A stretch of 64,000 nt of DNA from Persicaria tinctoria (Eukaryota; Streptophyta; Magnoliopsida; Caryophyllales; Polygonaceae). Below, in pieces: positions 43,935 through 55,319 of the stretch. The translations under genes were made by a program, and so were the position numbers. The stretch lies in contig JBANSL010000004.1 in the NCBI GenBank assembly GCA_037127255.1, positions 88,866,627 to 88,930,626 of the forward strand, written 5' to 3'. Numbering within the stretch: the stretch's first letter is position 1; the number at the start of each line of letters is the position of its first letter. Under the pieces are notes generated by a model that saw nothing but the letters and a program-made list of their open reading frames with translations, did no database searches and had not been told where the DNA came from.

Positions 43935-46781
43935 CTAAACTACTCTCCCTGTCTCCCAAACCTCAACACATTGTCGATCCTTTCGCGTAACAAACATCTT
44001 GTTCCCTCCGAATCCCATGTCAATAACCCTGTCCCCGCCCCTATCCTTGCGTCGCCCCATCGAATTCCTCTTAAACACATTCTCCTGGACGCAATCATCG
44101 CAAACCCTAGAAAGCGCGACTTCAGACCACACCTCCAAGTCCCCGTCCCTCGAACAAAAGACGCGGCTCCCATGGCTCTCGAGCCTACACCCGAGCCCCT
44201 CTCTCCTCTCGCCCCTCGCCTTCCTATCGTCTCCTAGACAAACCCATTGCCCCCCAAACCCTAATTTTCTCAAATCGAGAAAGTACACCTCGCCCGAATT
44301 CACTCCTATTTTAAACACATTGGACGTCGTGCCATCCATTGCCGTAACATCGGCAAAGCAATCCGCCCTCTCGTCCAACTCCCATGCCAACTTCCCCGAT
44401 TTCACGTCCCATAGCTTGATGGCGCCAGTAATGCCATTAGGACCGCTATGGGACCCCGACGCCATCAAGAGGTTGGGGCCGGAGAGCCACGTCAGCTTGG
44501 TGGCCGGAGCCGCGGAGCTGATCTCAGCTCCGTATATCTCGTTGTGGGCGATCTCAAAGGCTGACCTTATTGTACTTGTGGTCGTTGCATCATATGCAAC
44601 TATGACGTTCGAGTTTCGACGCTCGGATTCGAAGCCGACGAATAAGAACTCCGGGGATCGCCCGATTGCTTGCACATTGGAGCTTGATCGCGTCGGATTG
44701 TCCCAATTTAAATGTTGCTCAACAACTCCGGCCTTGAGATCGATTATCTATAAAAATAAAAATAAGAAAATTTAGCAAACTGATAGAATTTACATGAATA
44801 AATAATATATTAAATCTAAAGGAAAAATCAATAAATTAATGATTTTCATTTTTAAGGAGATAGATATATTAATTATCGATCTCTTCGTTGATTAGTTTAT
44901 TGTCTATACTTAAAAGCATTGATTAATCATTACTCTGTTCCGTTGGGATAAAAATGTCATCCCACATCGATTGTGAGGTGGTACAAGTTCACAAAATCCC
45001 ACATCGATTGTGAGGTGGTACAAGTTCACAAAATATAAGGAGCTGGTTTTCTTGGCTTCAGGGTAGGCTAAAAGAGATTGAGATGCCGAACCCCATCGAA
45101 AAACCAAAAATCAGGCGAGCTATAAAGATACTGAGAGTCTCGACTCGGAAGAAATAAAAAAGGGATTGTGGGGTGATAAAAGATCACAAAATATAAGGAT
45201 AGGGAAAGACTCTACATAATGACTTAAACAATATAAATCCGACACGACCCCCATTTTGATACGACTCGACCGGTTTCTCAGAATCTCACATAATACTCTC
45301 TAAACAATTTTTTCTTTCTTTATTTCTAAGATTAAAATCGATTATCTGAAAAACAGATCTGCTTCGCTCCGCTTAGCAAAATGAAAGAATTTACATGGAT
45401 AAATAATTAAATCCCATATGAAATAATCCATAAATTAAATATTTTTATTTTTAAGGAGACATGTATATTTTATCTATTAGTTGATGAAACTAATTGTTGT
45501 TGTTGCGAGAAATAAATACTCTTGATTTTTATGTATAAAGGCATTAATTATTACTCGTCCATAAACATTTTTGCTTACTTTATTTATAAGATTTAATTTG
45601 GGTGAGAATGATAATTTTTAATTCAGTTGAAATAGCATTATATAATATTTTTAAAAGAAAGCCCTAAAATTTTTGTACCATTAAGCGAAATGATAGAATT
45701 TACCTAGATCAATAATTAAATCCCACGAAATAATACTCCATCCGTCTCAAAATATAGATCCATTGATCTTTTAGTATGTTTTTTAATAAACTAAAAATTA
45801 TATAAAATATTAAATTTTTATAATTTTTTTAAAATAATATTATACTTATTAATAATAACTACAATATTATTTTAAAAAATTAATTAAAAAATATAATATT
45901 TTATTTTAGCTACTAAAAACACGTCAAAACGTCAAACGATCTATATTTCGAGACGGAGCAGTATATAAATTAAAGATTTATGAGTATATTTTTTCATACA
46001 TAAAAGCTTTATTTTTTAATTATCGGTTCTAAACAAATAAAAAAAATTGCTTACTTTATTTCTAAGATGAAATTTGAGGCAAAATGATCCTTTATAATTT
46101 ATAATCGATTTTAAATATAGTTTTCGACTTTGGGGAAATTCAAATTAAAAGCGGCCTCGGAGATATCCCGAAACGTTTGTGTACCTGCAAGCCGGAGAAA
46201 TCGGTGGCGCCAGCGGCAGCAAGGGTAGGAGAGAGAGCCAGGAGAGAATCAACGGCGGCGAATTGAGTGAGAATGGTGGATTTCCGGCGAAGAGACCAGT
46301 CAAAAGAGGTGATCTTGCTGCCATGGGCGACATGGAGGGAGCCAAACGGCGTCGTAGCGACCGCCGACGGCGAGTCCCTGCCGTTGAGCCGCAACGCCGC
46401 GGATTTATGGAGGTCAAGCGCATCAAAATGGGACGGATTAGAGAGCGAATCGACCAAAACCGATTCGAGCTTGTAAAACCTGGCCTCTGAAATTACGTCG
46501 TGGAGGTCGAAGGAATTGGAGATGGACGACAACAGATTGCCGGTTCGGAGGAGGGTGAGGATCACGGAGAACAATTCAGGGTCCCTGTCAATGAACGGCG
46601 CGTCCAATTGTTCGGAAGATGACGAATTTGCTATCGCCGAGAGCATGGAATTAGGACCCGCCATTGCTAGGGTTTGCTTGGTGGTTTGGAAAATCTCGCC
46701 ACCGACATTGATGGTTACGATATAGGGGTCTGATTTCACCGGCGGTTTCGCAGCTCCTGCAAAGCCTGAAAAAGGCGGCAT
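43935..46781 (-). CDS. BTB/POZ (KCTD-type) domain protein with C-terminal WD40-like region
   Basis: Two exons on the minus strand (46781-46185 and 44747-43935) join in frame into 469 residues. The N-terminal BTB/T1-type domain (about 18-110) contains VTINVGGEIFQTTKQTL. The rest has beta-propeller-like stretches (ITGAIKLWDVKSGKLAWELD, SGEVYFLDLRKLGF, RDGDLEVWSEV). This architecture is that of the Arabidopsis At3g09030-type BTB proteins, which are thought to be CUL3 E3-ligase adaptors; targets are unknown. The single 1437-bp intron carries a MITE at 45736-45961 and a 37-bp duplication at 44961. The start lies just upstream of the conserved domain. No lesions were seen. Confidence 0.88.
44961..45034. 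repeat. 37-bp direct repeat in the BTB gene intron
   Basis: CCCACATCGATTGTGAGGTG begins at 44961 and again at 44998, each followed by GTACAAGTTCACAAAAT. The CCCACATCG motif is common in plant LTR and solo-LTR ends, so an old retrotransposon remnant is possible. Confidence 0.6.
45736..45961. mobile_element. Stowaway/mariner-like MITE in the BTB gene intron
   Basis: A 226-bp element flanked by TA. Left end CTCCATCCGTCTCAAAATAT; right end reverse-complemented CTCCGTCTCGAAATATAGAT. The AT-rich interior is non-coding. Confidence 0.75.
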
Positions 46782-46785
46782 TTTT

Positions 46786-47050
46786 AATTTTTTTTTGGTC
46801 TCAATTTCGTCCTTTTTTGGTGATTGGTAAATATTTTTTTGGTAGAGGAGAGATTGGGGGTTGAAGAGGAAGATGCTCTAAAAACAGGGGCCAAAAATGG
46901 TGGCTGAGTGCTAAATTAATGGAAAAGATTTTGGATGGTGTTGAAGGAGGCGATGAAGTTTCTGGTGAATAAATTTTAGATAGAAGTTTTGGTAAATTAC
47001 AACAAGTGTCCCTTCAGGATTGCAGATTTCATCAGGAACATTTAAAAAAA
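46786..47050 (-). promoter_or_regulatory. Upstream region of the BTB gene
   Basis: The leader and promoter of the minus-strand BTB gene must lie here. It contains T-rich and GGTTGAAGAGG stretches but no clear TATA box. Confidence 0.3.
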
Positions 47051-47059
47051 TAAAATAAA

Positions 47060-47440
47060 AAAAATGAATGGGGAGAGATACTTTGGAATGGTTCACTTTG
47101 TTGCGTGGGTTGCGATGAAGAAACGTTTGTAGACGGGGCGAAAAATCAAACACTGGTGTAAACTGGAGGAGGAAAATGAAGATCACATCTGGTTCGAGTG
47201 TGATTGTGTGAAATGATCAAGAAAGCGAGGATGTAATGTAGTGTGGGATTGGATTGGGCTTCCAAGGCGCGTTGTGGTGGTATTAAAGAGTGGTTGATTT
47301 GGTTTGCACAAGAGTCGCCGTCTCGCTAGCAAAGTGTTGTCTTCAAAGCGAAGCTGCTTGTGTACGTCGCTTTCGTCTACTACACTTGTAAATTGCGAAT
47401 AATAAATATCCTTGCGGTGCAAGTGTAAGTCACCCAATAA
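47060..47440 (+). pseudogene. Degraded LINE zf-RVT fragment
   Basis: Broken plus-strand frames encode KHWCKLEEENEDHIWFECD, followed by DWIGLPRRVVVVLKSG and HKSRRLASKVLSSKRSCL. This matches the zinc-binding and linker region that follows the reverse transcriptase in plant LINEs. Several stops interrupt it. No element ends were found. Confidence 0.55.
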
Positions 47441-47939
47441 TCGTAGATGGAGCGATCGGGAGTGTTTGCTCCTTTCGAGCTGGGACTCATTGCACTTGAT
47501 GGGTTGTTGTAGGGTTTAGCTTATTTTGGGTGGCATTTCCATATGATTTTCCCTCTTTTGTATTTACGATTACGATTCTATAAATTTACGCTTCGAACAA
47601 AGTCCATCCCATATTTGTCCAATCCCATATTTGTCATATTTGTCTTATTTGTGTATAAGAATTTTAATGTTTACTTAATCTTAAAAGTGATTATAAAAAC
47701 ATTACAGTCTAAATAATCTCTAGAGTTGTGTCATTTCTTATTTTATAATATGGATGTTATATAAGATAATTTCATAGTAGACTCGGCCAACTCTGCCGCT
47801 GATCCAGATTCGTAGTGGTGCATACATGTCATAAAGAATCTTTATTTTCAACCCCATAATGAAAACAATGAAATTGAAACAGTGAATGGCATGGCCTGAC
47901 ATCTCATAAAATCTAATCTTATGACACTAATACCGCTCT

Positions 47940-48927
47940 TTTTTTGAGATGCGGTGTTTTGCCACCGCCACCACCCACCGGCTCATGGCCTCAATGGCGC
48001 CTGCCTCCAGCCCTGGTGCACGTCGCTTCCCACAACAGGTGTGGTGCCCTAGGTTCACCCCTCACCCATCGATTCTCCGTCCTCCGTCGCCACACAGCGA
48101 CCTCCGTCAGCCCCACCGCCATCATCTATTTCCACAACCTCTTCGTTGCCCTCGGTCGGTTGTTGGAAGTAGGTCTGGCCTTCCTCGGTCTCACCTGTTT
48201 CCACCCACCACACATGCGCCTACTTCGACTTCCACCGCATGTGGTCTGCCGGTCTCCAACAAGCCTTTTGTGCACGCTACTTTTTTGAGGAAAATAATTT
48301 TTTTTAATACAAAATGGGGTTGGTTTTTAGTCCGCTCATTCATTCGCTTACTTGTTCATTATTGCTCTTTTTGGCTTCATTGTCTCCTTTTTTTTATCGC
48401 CTCTATTGGACGTATCCTTATGGTAGTCTGCTTACGATTTAGTTATCGTCCTTGAGGGTCGAGATGAGTGCTTGGGGTTTGATTGAGCAATGATGTGGTT
48501 TGGGGTTGAGTTTGCGGGTTAGTGTACTGTGTTGTTCTTGTTGTGTTGCAGGTTTCTTGTGAGCGATGGTTGATTTGTCTTGTTCGATGACGTCGTGGAT
48601 GTGCGATTGCCATCCGAACTTCTGAAGGCTCGTTTGAGTCCATAAATTGAGGTGTCCACTGGTTCACAGAGTTCTTTGTGTGCGTTGTCCCTTTGACCGA
48701 TCGTTTCGTTTCGTCTTTGGGCTTGTGTTTCGCAGTGTAGGATGGCTTGTACGTTCTTTGTATTTTTATTTATGTCATTTGCTTCTGTAATTTCGTTTCC
48801 GTCATTTGCTTTAGTTATTTTCTTCCAATTGTACATGATGATTAGTCCATCTACTGGCTTGTTCGGTTTCTCGATTTCTCTAGACTTGTTTAAAGAAACG
48901 AATTCTTATCTTGCTTCAAAAAAAAAT
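47940..48927 (+). mobile_element. Retroposon ending in poly(A), copy 2
   Basis: A C-rich 5' part (47950-48270) and a tail with AATTGTACATGATGATTAGTCC and TTCTTATCTTGCTTC followed by A9 match 18500-19094. Longer than copy 1, with extra sequence from 48300 to 48740. No intact coding frame. Confidence 0.55.
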
Positions 48928-49204
48928 ATGATCTTACAACAAGAAGGAATCGACGCCATTGATGATAACGTCATATTTTGGACTAAATTGATAACATATA
49001 CTCCGTATCTACTAAGTAGACCCTAGCAAACATGAGCCGCTTGAAGTATTTATACAATATCGTCGATTTGCATATGCTAGTAAGCTAATATTGTCCATAT
49101 TTGCGGATTTGCCTCACGTTTGAAAATATTTACACAATGTTGTGATTTGTCTCTTCTTTATTTATTTCGTTAGTTCGATTTCGGATAGAAAATGAATTTG
49201 AGAT

Positions 49205-49372
49205 GTTAGGCCCGCTGGGCGGCCCGATCCGGCAAAGAGGACGGACTTGGACAAGACATTAGACCCAAATACCGGGCTCGGCCCAAGTCCGGTCCAGTGT
49301 AATGGGCTGAAAATTTGGTCAAGACCCGATTCAAGCCCACCCGGCCCGGACTATGCTCAGGTCTACTACTAA
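49205..49372. repeat. GC-rich transposon remnant related to the hAT-like MITE
   Basis: The segment is rich in GGCCCG/CCCGG motifs. Its right end reverse-complemented reads TAGACCTGAGCATAGTCC, resembling the TAGACCTGTC terminus of the MITE at 46-439. The left end is not defined. Confidence 0.35.
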
Positions 49373-50160
49373 TTAAGTATAGAAAATATTCTACATAAAT
49401 TATTAAAATTTTATTTATTGATGATAACATGCCATGATTTGGATTAAATTTATAACATAGTTTAATTTATTTGGATAAAAAGTTTTGGTGGAATTTTTTT
49501 TAACCATTTGATAGAAAATAAGTTATTTTAGGATTGTACATAAGTTAAGATTATTTGTATTTATTTATTCAAAAATTTTCCATGTATCTAAATCAAATAA
49601 TTCCTTACCTTAAACATGCTGACGTATATTTGGCAATTATAAAAATTTCATCAATCGAAAATATATTTAATTATTTGTATAATTAATAATCTTAAAATCG
49701 TCATATTTATGTATCAGAAATGAATGGATACTAACACAACGTCCTAAACAAATCCAAAATAAAGGTGAAATTATATGATTTGATTTCTATCTTCTTTCTT
49801 AAATCTTATGTTAACAAAAAAAAAAACCATTTCCCACCGACATACTCCGTAATATTTAAGGAATATTCTACCAAAAATATCTCTTGATATCTTAATCCTT
49901 AAAAATTCCCAAAAAAAAAAGTTATTTTTTAATTTTTGTTTTTGGTGAATTTTGCATGCGTATCTACATATTTTATTCTCTTTCTATAATTTATCACACT
50001 ACAAATCCGGTTTAATTTTCACTCGATTAAAAAAAAAACAAAAAACAAAAAAAAACCCATTTACCAGTGCCTTGTTATTTAGGAAACAACCAAATATTAG
50101 GAAACTAAAAAGATAACGATTATCTTTGATAACATTAACAAGATAGATTTGAATCAAATT
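49373..50160. other. AT-rich intergenic stretch upstream of the RAV gene
   Basis: No supported gene. Contains long A and T runs (49810-49825, 50028-50057). Confidence 0.5.
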
Positions 50161-50382
50161 GTCAAGCGTTATAAATAGGTTTTTCCCGGCTGCAGAAACA
50201 TATATTTTTTACCCCTACCAAAACAAAAATCATACATTTTTATTACTACCCCTGTGCTTGGATCCCTCCTCAATATCAACCTAAGTGTTGATTTAGGTAA
50301 AAGCGGGAATTTGGACTAATTGGTACATGTTGAACTCATCGCAATCTCAAGGTAAGTGTTGATTTAGGTAAAAGCGATTAAC
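50161..50382 (+). promoter_or_regulatory. RAV gene core promoter and leader
   Basis: A TATA box (TTATAAATAGG, 50169-50179) implies transcription from about 50205. The leader contains one copy of a ~50-bp direct repeat (GTGTTGATTTAGGTAAAAGC at about 50286); the second copy (about 50357) runs into the first ATG at 50383. Confidence 0.55.
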
Positions 50383-51795
50383 TTGCTGCGAATTTGGACT
50401 AATTGGTACATGTTGCTGCAATTCAGACACTCGATGAACCCGGAACAACTGCAGAGCCTCGAAGGATCGTTTGTTAGTAACAGCGATCGAGGCCGACAAG
50501 GCGATGATAGCAGTGTACAGTACCGATGCAGATACAAGGGTGTTGTTCCGCAGCAGAACGGCCACTGGGGAGCGCAGATCTACGCGAATCAGCGGAGAGT
50601 CTGGTTGGGTACCTTCAAGACGGAGACGGACGCGGCCATGGCGTACGACAGCGCTGCTATCAGGCTTAGGAGTAGTGACTCGTTCCGCAATATTGGCTCG
50701 AGCCACCAAGCGGTATTGTTGGAGGACGAGTTCCAGAGTCGGTTCAGTATTGATGATCTTCTTAACATGATTAAGGATGGGTCGTATCAGCGGAATTTGG
50801 CTGAGTTTAGGAGGATGCGCCAGCGCCAAGTGTGGCCGAGGCAGAGGCTTGGGATGTATGGCAATGCAGGCGAGCAAGCTGTGTGTACAATGCTGTTTCA
50901 GAAGGAGGTGACACCGAGCGATGTTGGGAAGCTGAACCGGCTTGTGATCCCGAAGAAGTTTGCTTTGCTGTTTATCCCTCAACTGAAGGCGATTATGGAG
51001 GGCCCAAAGGCTAATTTGAGAGAGGAAGACATGGAAACCGAGATTTCGTTCTTTGATAGGCAGATGAAGTGTTGGAGGTTCCGGTACTGCTATTGGAAGA
51101 GCAGCCAGAGCTTTGTGTTCACGAGGGGTTGGAACAAATTTGTGAAAGCGCATAATTTGAAGGCGAAGGATAGTGTTGCATTTTACCGGTGTCAAACGAG
51201 AGGAGGGGAAGGTAGGGACTTCTTTAGGATCGAAGTCCGTTTTAGTAGTCAAGCCACCAAAAGTGTGGCGGATGTAGACCAAAGCCAAGTCGGTCATGAC
51301 GAGCATTTTACTCAATCTCAAGTCGGTCAAGAGGAAGCCGCTACATCAACACTAAAACTTGGAGACTTTACTAAGTCTCAAGTGACTCAAGTGACGAGAC
51401 CTGATGTTTTAAGAGATGCTTACCCATTACGTAACTTTACTGGAGACTTTACTAAGTCTCAAGTCACGAGACCTGAGGTTTTAAGAGATGCTTACCCATT
51501 ACGTAACTTCTTTACTCAACATCAAGTTGGTGAAGAGGAAACGCAAGGGAATGCACCTGATATCATGGAAAAGAATGTAACACCTGATATCGGGAGCCTC
51601 TTAAGAGGCACCAGTTTACGTTTGTATCAAATCGATCAAGAGGAAGTGGAAGACAATGAGCATCAAAGCGATCGGGAGGAAGTGTTTGGCAATGGGAAAG
51701 GGAAAGGGAGAGGGAAAGTGTTTGGCAATGGAAAAGGGAAAGGGAAAAGGAGAAGGAAAGTGTTTAAATTGTTTGGGGTAGATATACCATGTTAG
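50383..51795 (+). CDS. RAV family transcription factor (AP2 + B3)
   Basis: An intronless gene, as is usual for RAV, encoding 470 residues from the first ATG. A start at 50434 (MNPEQLQ, 453 aa) is equally possible, because the first 17 residues overlap a duplicated leader repeat. The AP2 domain spans about 48-104 (RYKGVVPQQNGHWGAQIY, RRVWLGTF). The B3 domain spans about 168-286 (LFQKEVTPSDVGKLNRLVIP, WNKFVKAHNLKAKDSVAFY). The tail has two copies of a ~23-residue repeat (GDFTKSQVT...VLRDAYPLRNF, about 327-352 and 354-376). A basic GKGKGRGK/GKGKGKRRRK block follows, then KLFGVDI at 462-468, which matches the R/KLFGV repression motif of RAV/TEM repressors. Such proteins bind CAACA- and CACCTG-type sites and repress growth and flowering genes. 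The tail repeats are unusual. Confidence 0.93.
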   Translation: MLRIWTNWYMLLQFRHSMNPEQLQSLEGSFVSNSDRGRQGDDSSVQYRCRYKGVVPQQNGHWGAQIYANQRRVWLGTFKTETDAAMAYDSAAIRLRSSDSFRNIGSSHQAVLLEDEFQSRFSIDDLLNMIKDGSYQRNLAEFRRMRQRQVWPRQRLGMYGNAGEQAVCTMLFQKEVTPSDVGKLNRLVIPKKFALLFIPQLKAIMEGPKANLREEDMETEISFFDRQMKCWRFRYCYWKSSQSFVFTRGWNKFVKAHNLKAKDSVAFYRCQTRGGEGRDFFRIEVRFSSQATKSVADVDQSQVGHDEHFTQSQVGQEEAATSTLKLGDFTKSQVTQVTRPDVLRDAYPLRNFTGDFTKSQVTRPEVLRDAYPLRNFFTQHQVGEEETQGNAPDIMEKNVTPDIGSLLRGTSLRLYQIDQEEVEDNEHQSDREEVFGNGKGKGRGKVFGNGKGKGKRRRKVFKLFGVDIPC

Positions 51796-51980
51796 TGTTA
51801 TATCATTAAAAAAAAACCTCATGTTTGAGGTTCTCTTGTTAATCTTTCTAGGACTAGTATATTTAAAATGATATCTGTACTTTTTTTTGGGCAATTATAT
51901 GCCATCTATAATAATACAAGAGTTTGGCCAACATACTAAGAACATTGTGTATGAAGAACGCAGAGGGTTGGTTATCGGGT

Positions 51981-52295
51981 GTGTTTGGCAACACAAGTAG
52001 CTTTTCAAAGCTTTTTGTTTTATATAATATAGTTTTTGTTTGATATTATATAGTTTGTTTTATATTCAGGCTTTGGTTGTTGACTTGTTGTGTCCTGTTG
52101 TCAGAGCTTATTTTCTGACTTCTTTGCTGGTTCTCTTTTCATTTTTACCTTCTATGAAGCCTGTTCTTACTAGTATCCTATTGTTCAATGGAAAGAGTGT
52201 GTACATCCCGACCCCAGGACTTACTGGGTTGTTGGTGTTGTTGTGTTTGGCAACACAAATAGCTATTAAGAGCTTTTTGTTTTATATTATATAGT
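51981..52295. repeat. ~55-bp direct repeats bracketing an RTE tail
   Basis: GTGTTTGGCAACACAAGTAG and the following AGCTTTTTGTTTTATAT stretch occur at 51981-52033, and again with a few changes at 52243-52295. The flanked DNA includes an RTE 3' tail. The repeats are much longer than an RTE target duplication. Confidence 0.7.
52070..52242 (+). mobile_element. RTE LINE 3' tail fragment
   Basis: The end CCCAGGACTTACTGGGTTGT followed by TGGTGTTGTTG is the characteristic 3' terminus of plant RTE elements, and is similar to the end of 19827-21174. Only about 170 bp are left, with no coding sequence. Confidence 0.65.
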
Positions 52296-52759
52296 TTTAA
52301 ATGAAATAAAGCTAAGATTATAGTTTAAGTAGCGTTTTGAAAATTGATTTTCAACAGCTACAACCCAAGCTTTTCATACACATAAATCTAAGGTTATCAA
52401 CCACATTAACATATATTTGACACAACTAACCATTCAGTTTCGGCTATCCAATCAGCTATAATAGCAGGAAAGAACAAGTACCAATAGCATGAAAAAGAGC
52501 GAGGACTCACCATTAACAACTAAGAAATCTTATCTTGTGATGTGAAGTAAAATATCAACAAGGTCAAATATGTAGAGGATCAAAACCAACTGCTGTCATT
52601 ATACATGTGCACAAAGAGAGAAATAAAGATGAAACAATACATTAATTTGCTAGACTAATCGATATGTTTCCATTAACCTTTGTTTCCTACAAAAATGATT
52701 CAACCAAGTTTTCTATCTCAAATCCACCACTGTATAATTTATGAGTTAGCTAACAATGC

Positions 52760-53840
52760 AATATGATCCCCGGAATGCAAAACATTGAAATCATAAGAAC
52801 CAAGGCAAGATGGACCAACTTACCAGATTGCGCTGCGCTGATGCTGCTGGATCTAAGAGAAGATGGAGAACCGATAATGGAAATTGCGCTGAACCATGAG
52901 AAAGAAGGACCAGTTCTTGCTGGGCTGCTCTTCTTCCTCAGCTGAGGGATTCATTTGATCCTTTCAGGTGAATCAGATGAGCTTCTCAAGCACGCCTTTT
53001 GTTTGGTAAGGCAACATCAATGCAGGCAGCTACCGCCAATGACTTGTCCAGACCAATTGCAATTACAAAAAGTCAACAACAATGAGCACTGAGCAGATGA
53101 AAATTTCTCTTAACACTCATCAATGTTCAGAAACTAATTCAAAATCCACTTCCCTAAAGCGACCAATAGAGCTTCAACTTACACAGACTAATGAGTTGCA
53201 AAGAATCAAGAGTGCATAAGCGAATCCCTCTAATCCCAACAGTTACTCAGCGATTTCCAAAAAAATCAAAACATGAATCCAGCAACAGATATTGTCATAT
53301 TGAAGTCACAGAACCAGTAACTCAGCATCTTCCAACCAATTCAAAAGCTCATAAATAAACGAAACAACTCATCTGAGATTGCAGAATACCACAGTAATTT
53401 TACGATTTAGTTCAAAAGAAGAAGAAACAGATCGATAAAATCTCACCTGAAATTGCAGGAGGCAGACGATCGAGTCTCAGAAGAAGCGATCGAGTTTACG
53501 ATCTGCGCAGTGCTGTTCGCAGTCGCACTCCTCGTTTCTCCATTCACACAACTCATCTGTGTCTCTCACTCCATCTCATCTTCTCCTCCCCAAAATTCAC
53601 ATAAGACCACAAAATCAACACAATCCCTAACCTCCGCAATCAAGTTTCCCAAACGTGATCGAGAGATTTGTCGAAAGTAACAAAAATTGGAACAGAAAAC
53701 TCAATTCAATCGATTCAGTGACGATTGAAGAGATCGACGAGAAAGTGAGAACCAATTAAGAGAAATCTCCCGTCATCGACTCTCCCAGTCTTCCCTATTT
53801 CTCCCAGAGGGACAGCACTTGCTTTTGTACGGAGTATTTG
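52760..53840 (-). other. Possible spliced minus-strand transcript without a recognised protein
   Basis: From about 53830 the minus strand looks like a 5' leader exon (pyrimidine-rich, ending TTTCAG|GTGAGA at 53447). Around 52950 a small frame begins MNPSAEEEEQPSKNWSFFLM and stops after 33 codons. I recognise no family. It may be a non-coding RNA, or the remains of a gene whose coding part is gone. Downstream exons cannot be defined. Confidence 0.25.
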
Positions 53841-54604
53841 TTTGAAGCAATTAGTAAGATATTAAATTAATTATTAATCATAGAAAGTCACATAAATTGA
53901 AAAAATAAGTTATTTTTTACATTAGAAAATAGTATTTATAAATCTAATTGAGTAAAAAACTAAACGATTTTCATTAAATCTAAACGAGTTTATAGAAATA
54001 TACTCAATTTATTGAACCGTTATCAAAATTTTAAAATACCAAAAATAATAGTACAAAACTTTTTATCCCCCTATATATCTTTATGTATGAATTAATAAGA
54101 TAAAATGTAATTATTTTTTTTAGATAAGAATTAATGACCAATGTGCAATTACTTGAAAATATCTCACCAATAATCATTTTTATATCTTGTCAGTTGTCAA
54201 TAACCTTTATGTTTTTTGTTTTAACATTATTTAATACAATATTTTTTAGAAAATTATATAAAACCTCATATAAATTTGATTTTGTTTTAAAAAATCACCC
54301 ATAATATTTTCATGTGTAAAGAGTTGATTTATTTTCAAAGTATGCCTCATAATAAAACCATTCATCAAAATATATCATTTTTTTCAAAAAAAAAACATAT
54401 CATTTTAGCTCCTTATATAATTTTTAAGAACAACAAATATACTATTCTAAAATAATTTATTACACATTTACACTATTTTTATACTTTCTCAAAAATTATA
54501 ACGACCAATATATTAATATTTAGAAGGATATTTCTATAAAAATAACTACAATACATTATTGTTTCTTTTTATAAAAAAAATACCACTATTAATGAACAGA
54601 ACAC
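53841..54604. other. AT-rich intergenic stretch
   Basis: No gene, RNA or element ends were seen. Confidence 0.5.
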
Positions 54605-55145
54605 AGACATAAGGAATAGAAGAAGGGAGAAATGGAAAAAACCACCTAGTGGGAAACTAAAACTAAACTTTGATGGCGCAGCTTCTGGCCAACGGCTAAG
54701 CTCGTCTAGCTATGTCATCCGAGACAACACAGGAAATTCAGTTGCAATGGGAAATAAACTTGTCGGTCAGCAATCCCCCATAATTGTTGAAGCTTTGGCG
54801 TTAAGGCTAGGGGTTCTGAGAGCCCTCGAACTAAAAATCCCAGAAATCATAATTGAAGGCGATTCTTTGACCATTATCAATCATCTACAAAACAAGATCA
54901 AATGCCCTTGGGAAATTGACCTAATTATGTCAGATATTAGTAGATTACTCATAGGGTTTTACGAAGTTTCGTTTTCGCACGTTCTTCGTAACGGCAATTG
55001 CGTGGCAGATAGGGTTCCACACCTTGCTCATATTGCCCACTTCCCTAACTCATACAATGATCCAGGTCTTCTCGACCTCATCCGAAAGGATGCTGTCGGA
55101 TACCTTTCTACATCCGAATCTTTACTTAATCAAAAAAAAAAAAAA
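54605..55145 (+). mobile_element. 5'-truncated LINE, RNase H-like 3' end, same family as the 6.16-kb LINE
   Basis: The segment matches the 3' end of the minus-strand LINE (about 6655-7170). Both share CCTCATCCGAAAGGATGCTG near the end and finish with AATC followed by poly(A) (here 55131-55146). The frame 54747-55157 encodes an RNase H-like (RVT_3) domain with EALALRLGVLRALELKIPEI, IIEGDSLTIINHLQ and HVLRNGNCVAD. It is more intact than the corresponding part of the long LINE. The target duplication is not obvious. Confidence 0.85.
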
Positions 55146-55319
55146 ATTTATGACTAGATAGATTGATATTTTAACATTTCCTTAATATTTTTTTAAACAC
55201 ATAAAAAGCAAGGGCGGTTTTCTATAACTCTCTATTCTATGGTGATTTTGTGTAAGGAATCATATTTTTAGGGTAGCTTTATATAATTTCCTCGATTTTT
55301 GTCAGGTTTATATAAGAGG

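Noticed and set aside
43999..44775. 258-residue plus-strand frame
   Set aside because: It is antisense to exon 2 of the BTB gene and has no domain; the minus-strand frame has clear WD-like motifs and matching splice sites.
47944..48455. Frames of 114 and 168 residues
   Set aside because: Same C-rich retroposon family as at 18.5 kb; low-complexity translation, no domain.
50347..51330. 327-residue minus-strand frame
   Set aside because: Shadow of the RAV gene on the opposite strand.
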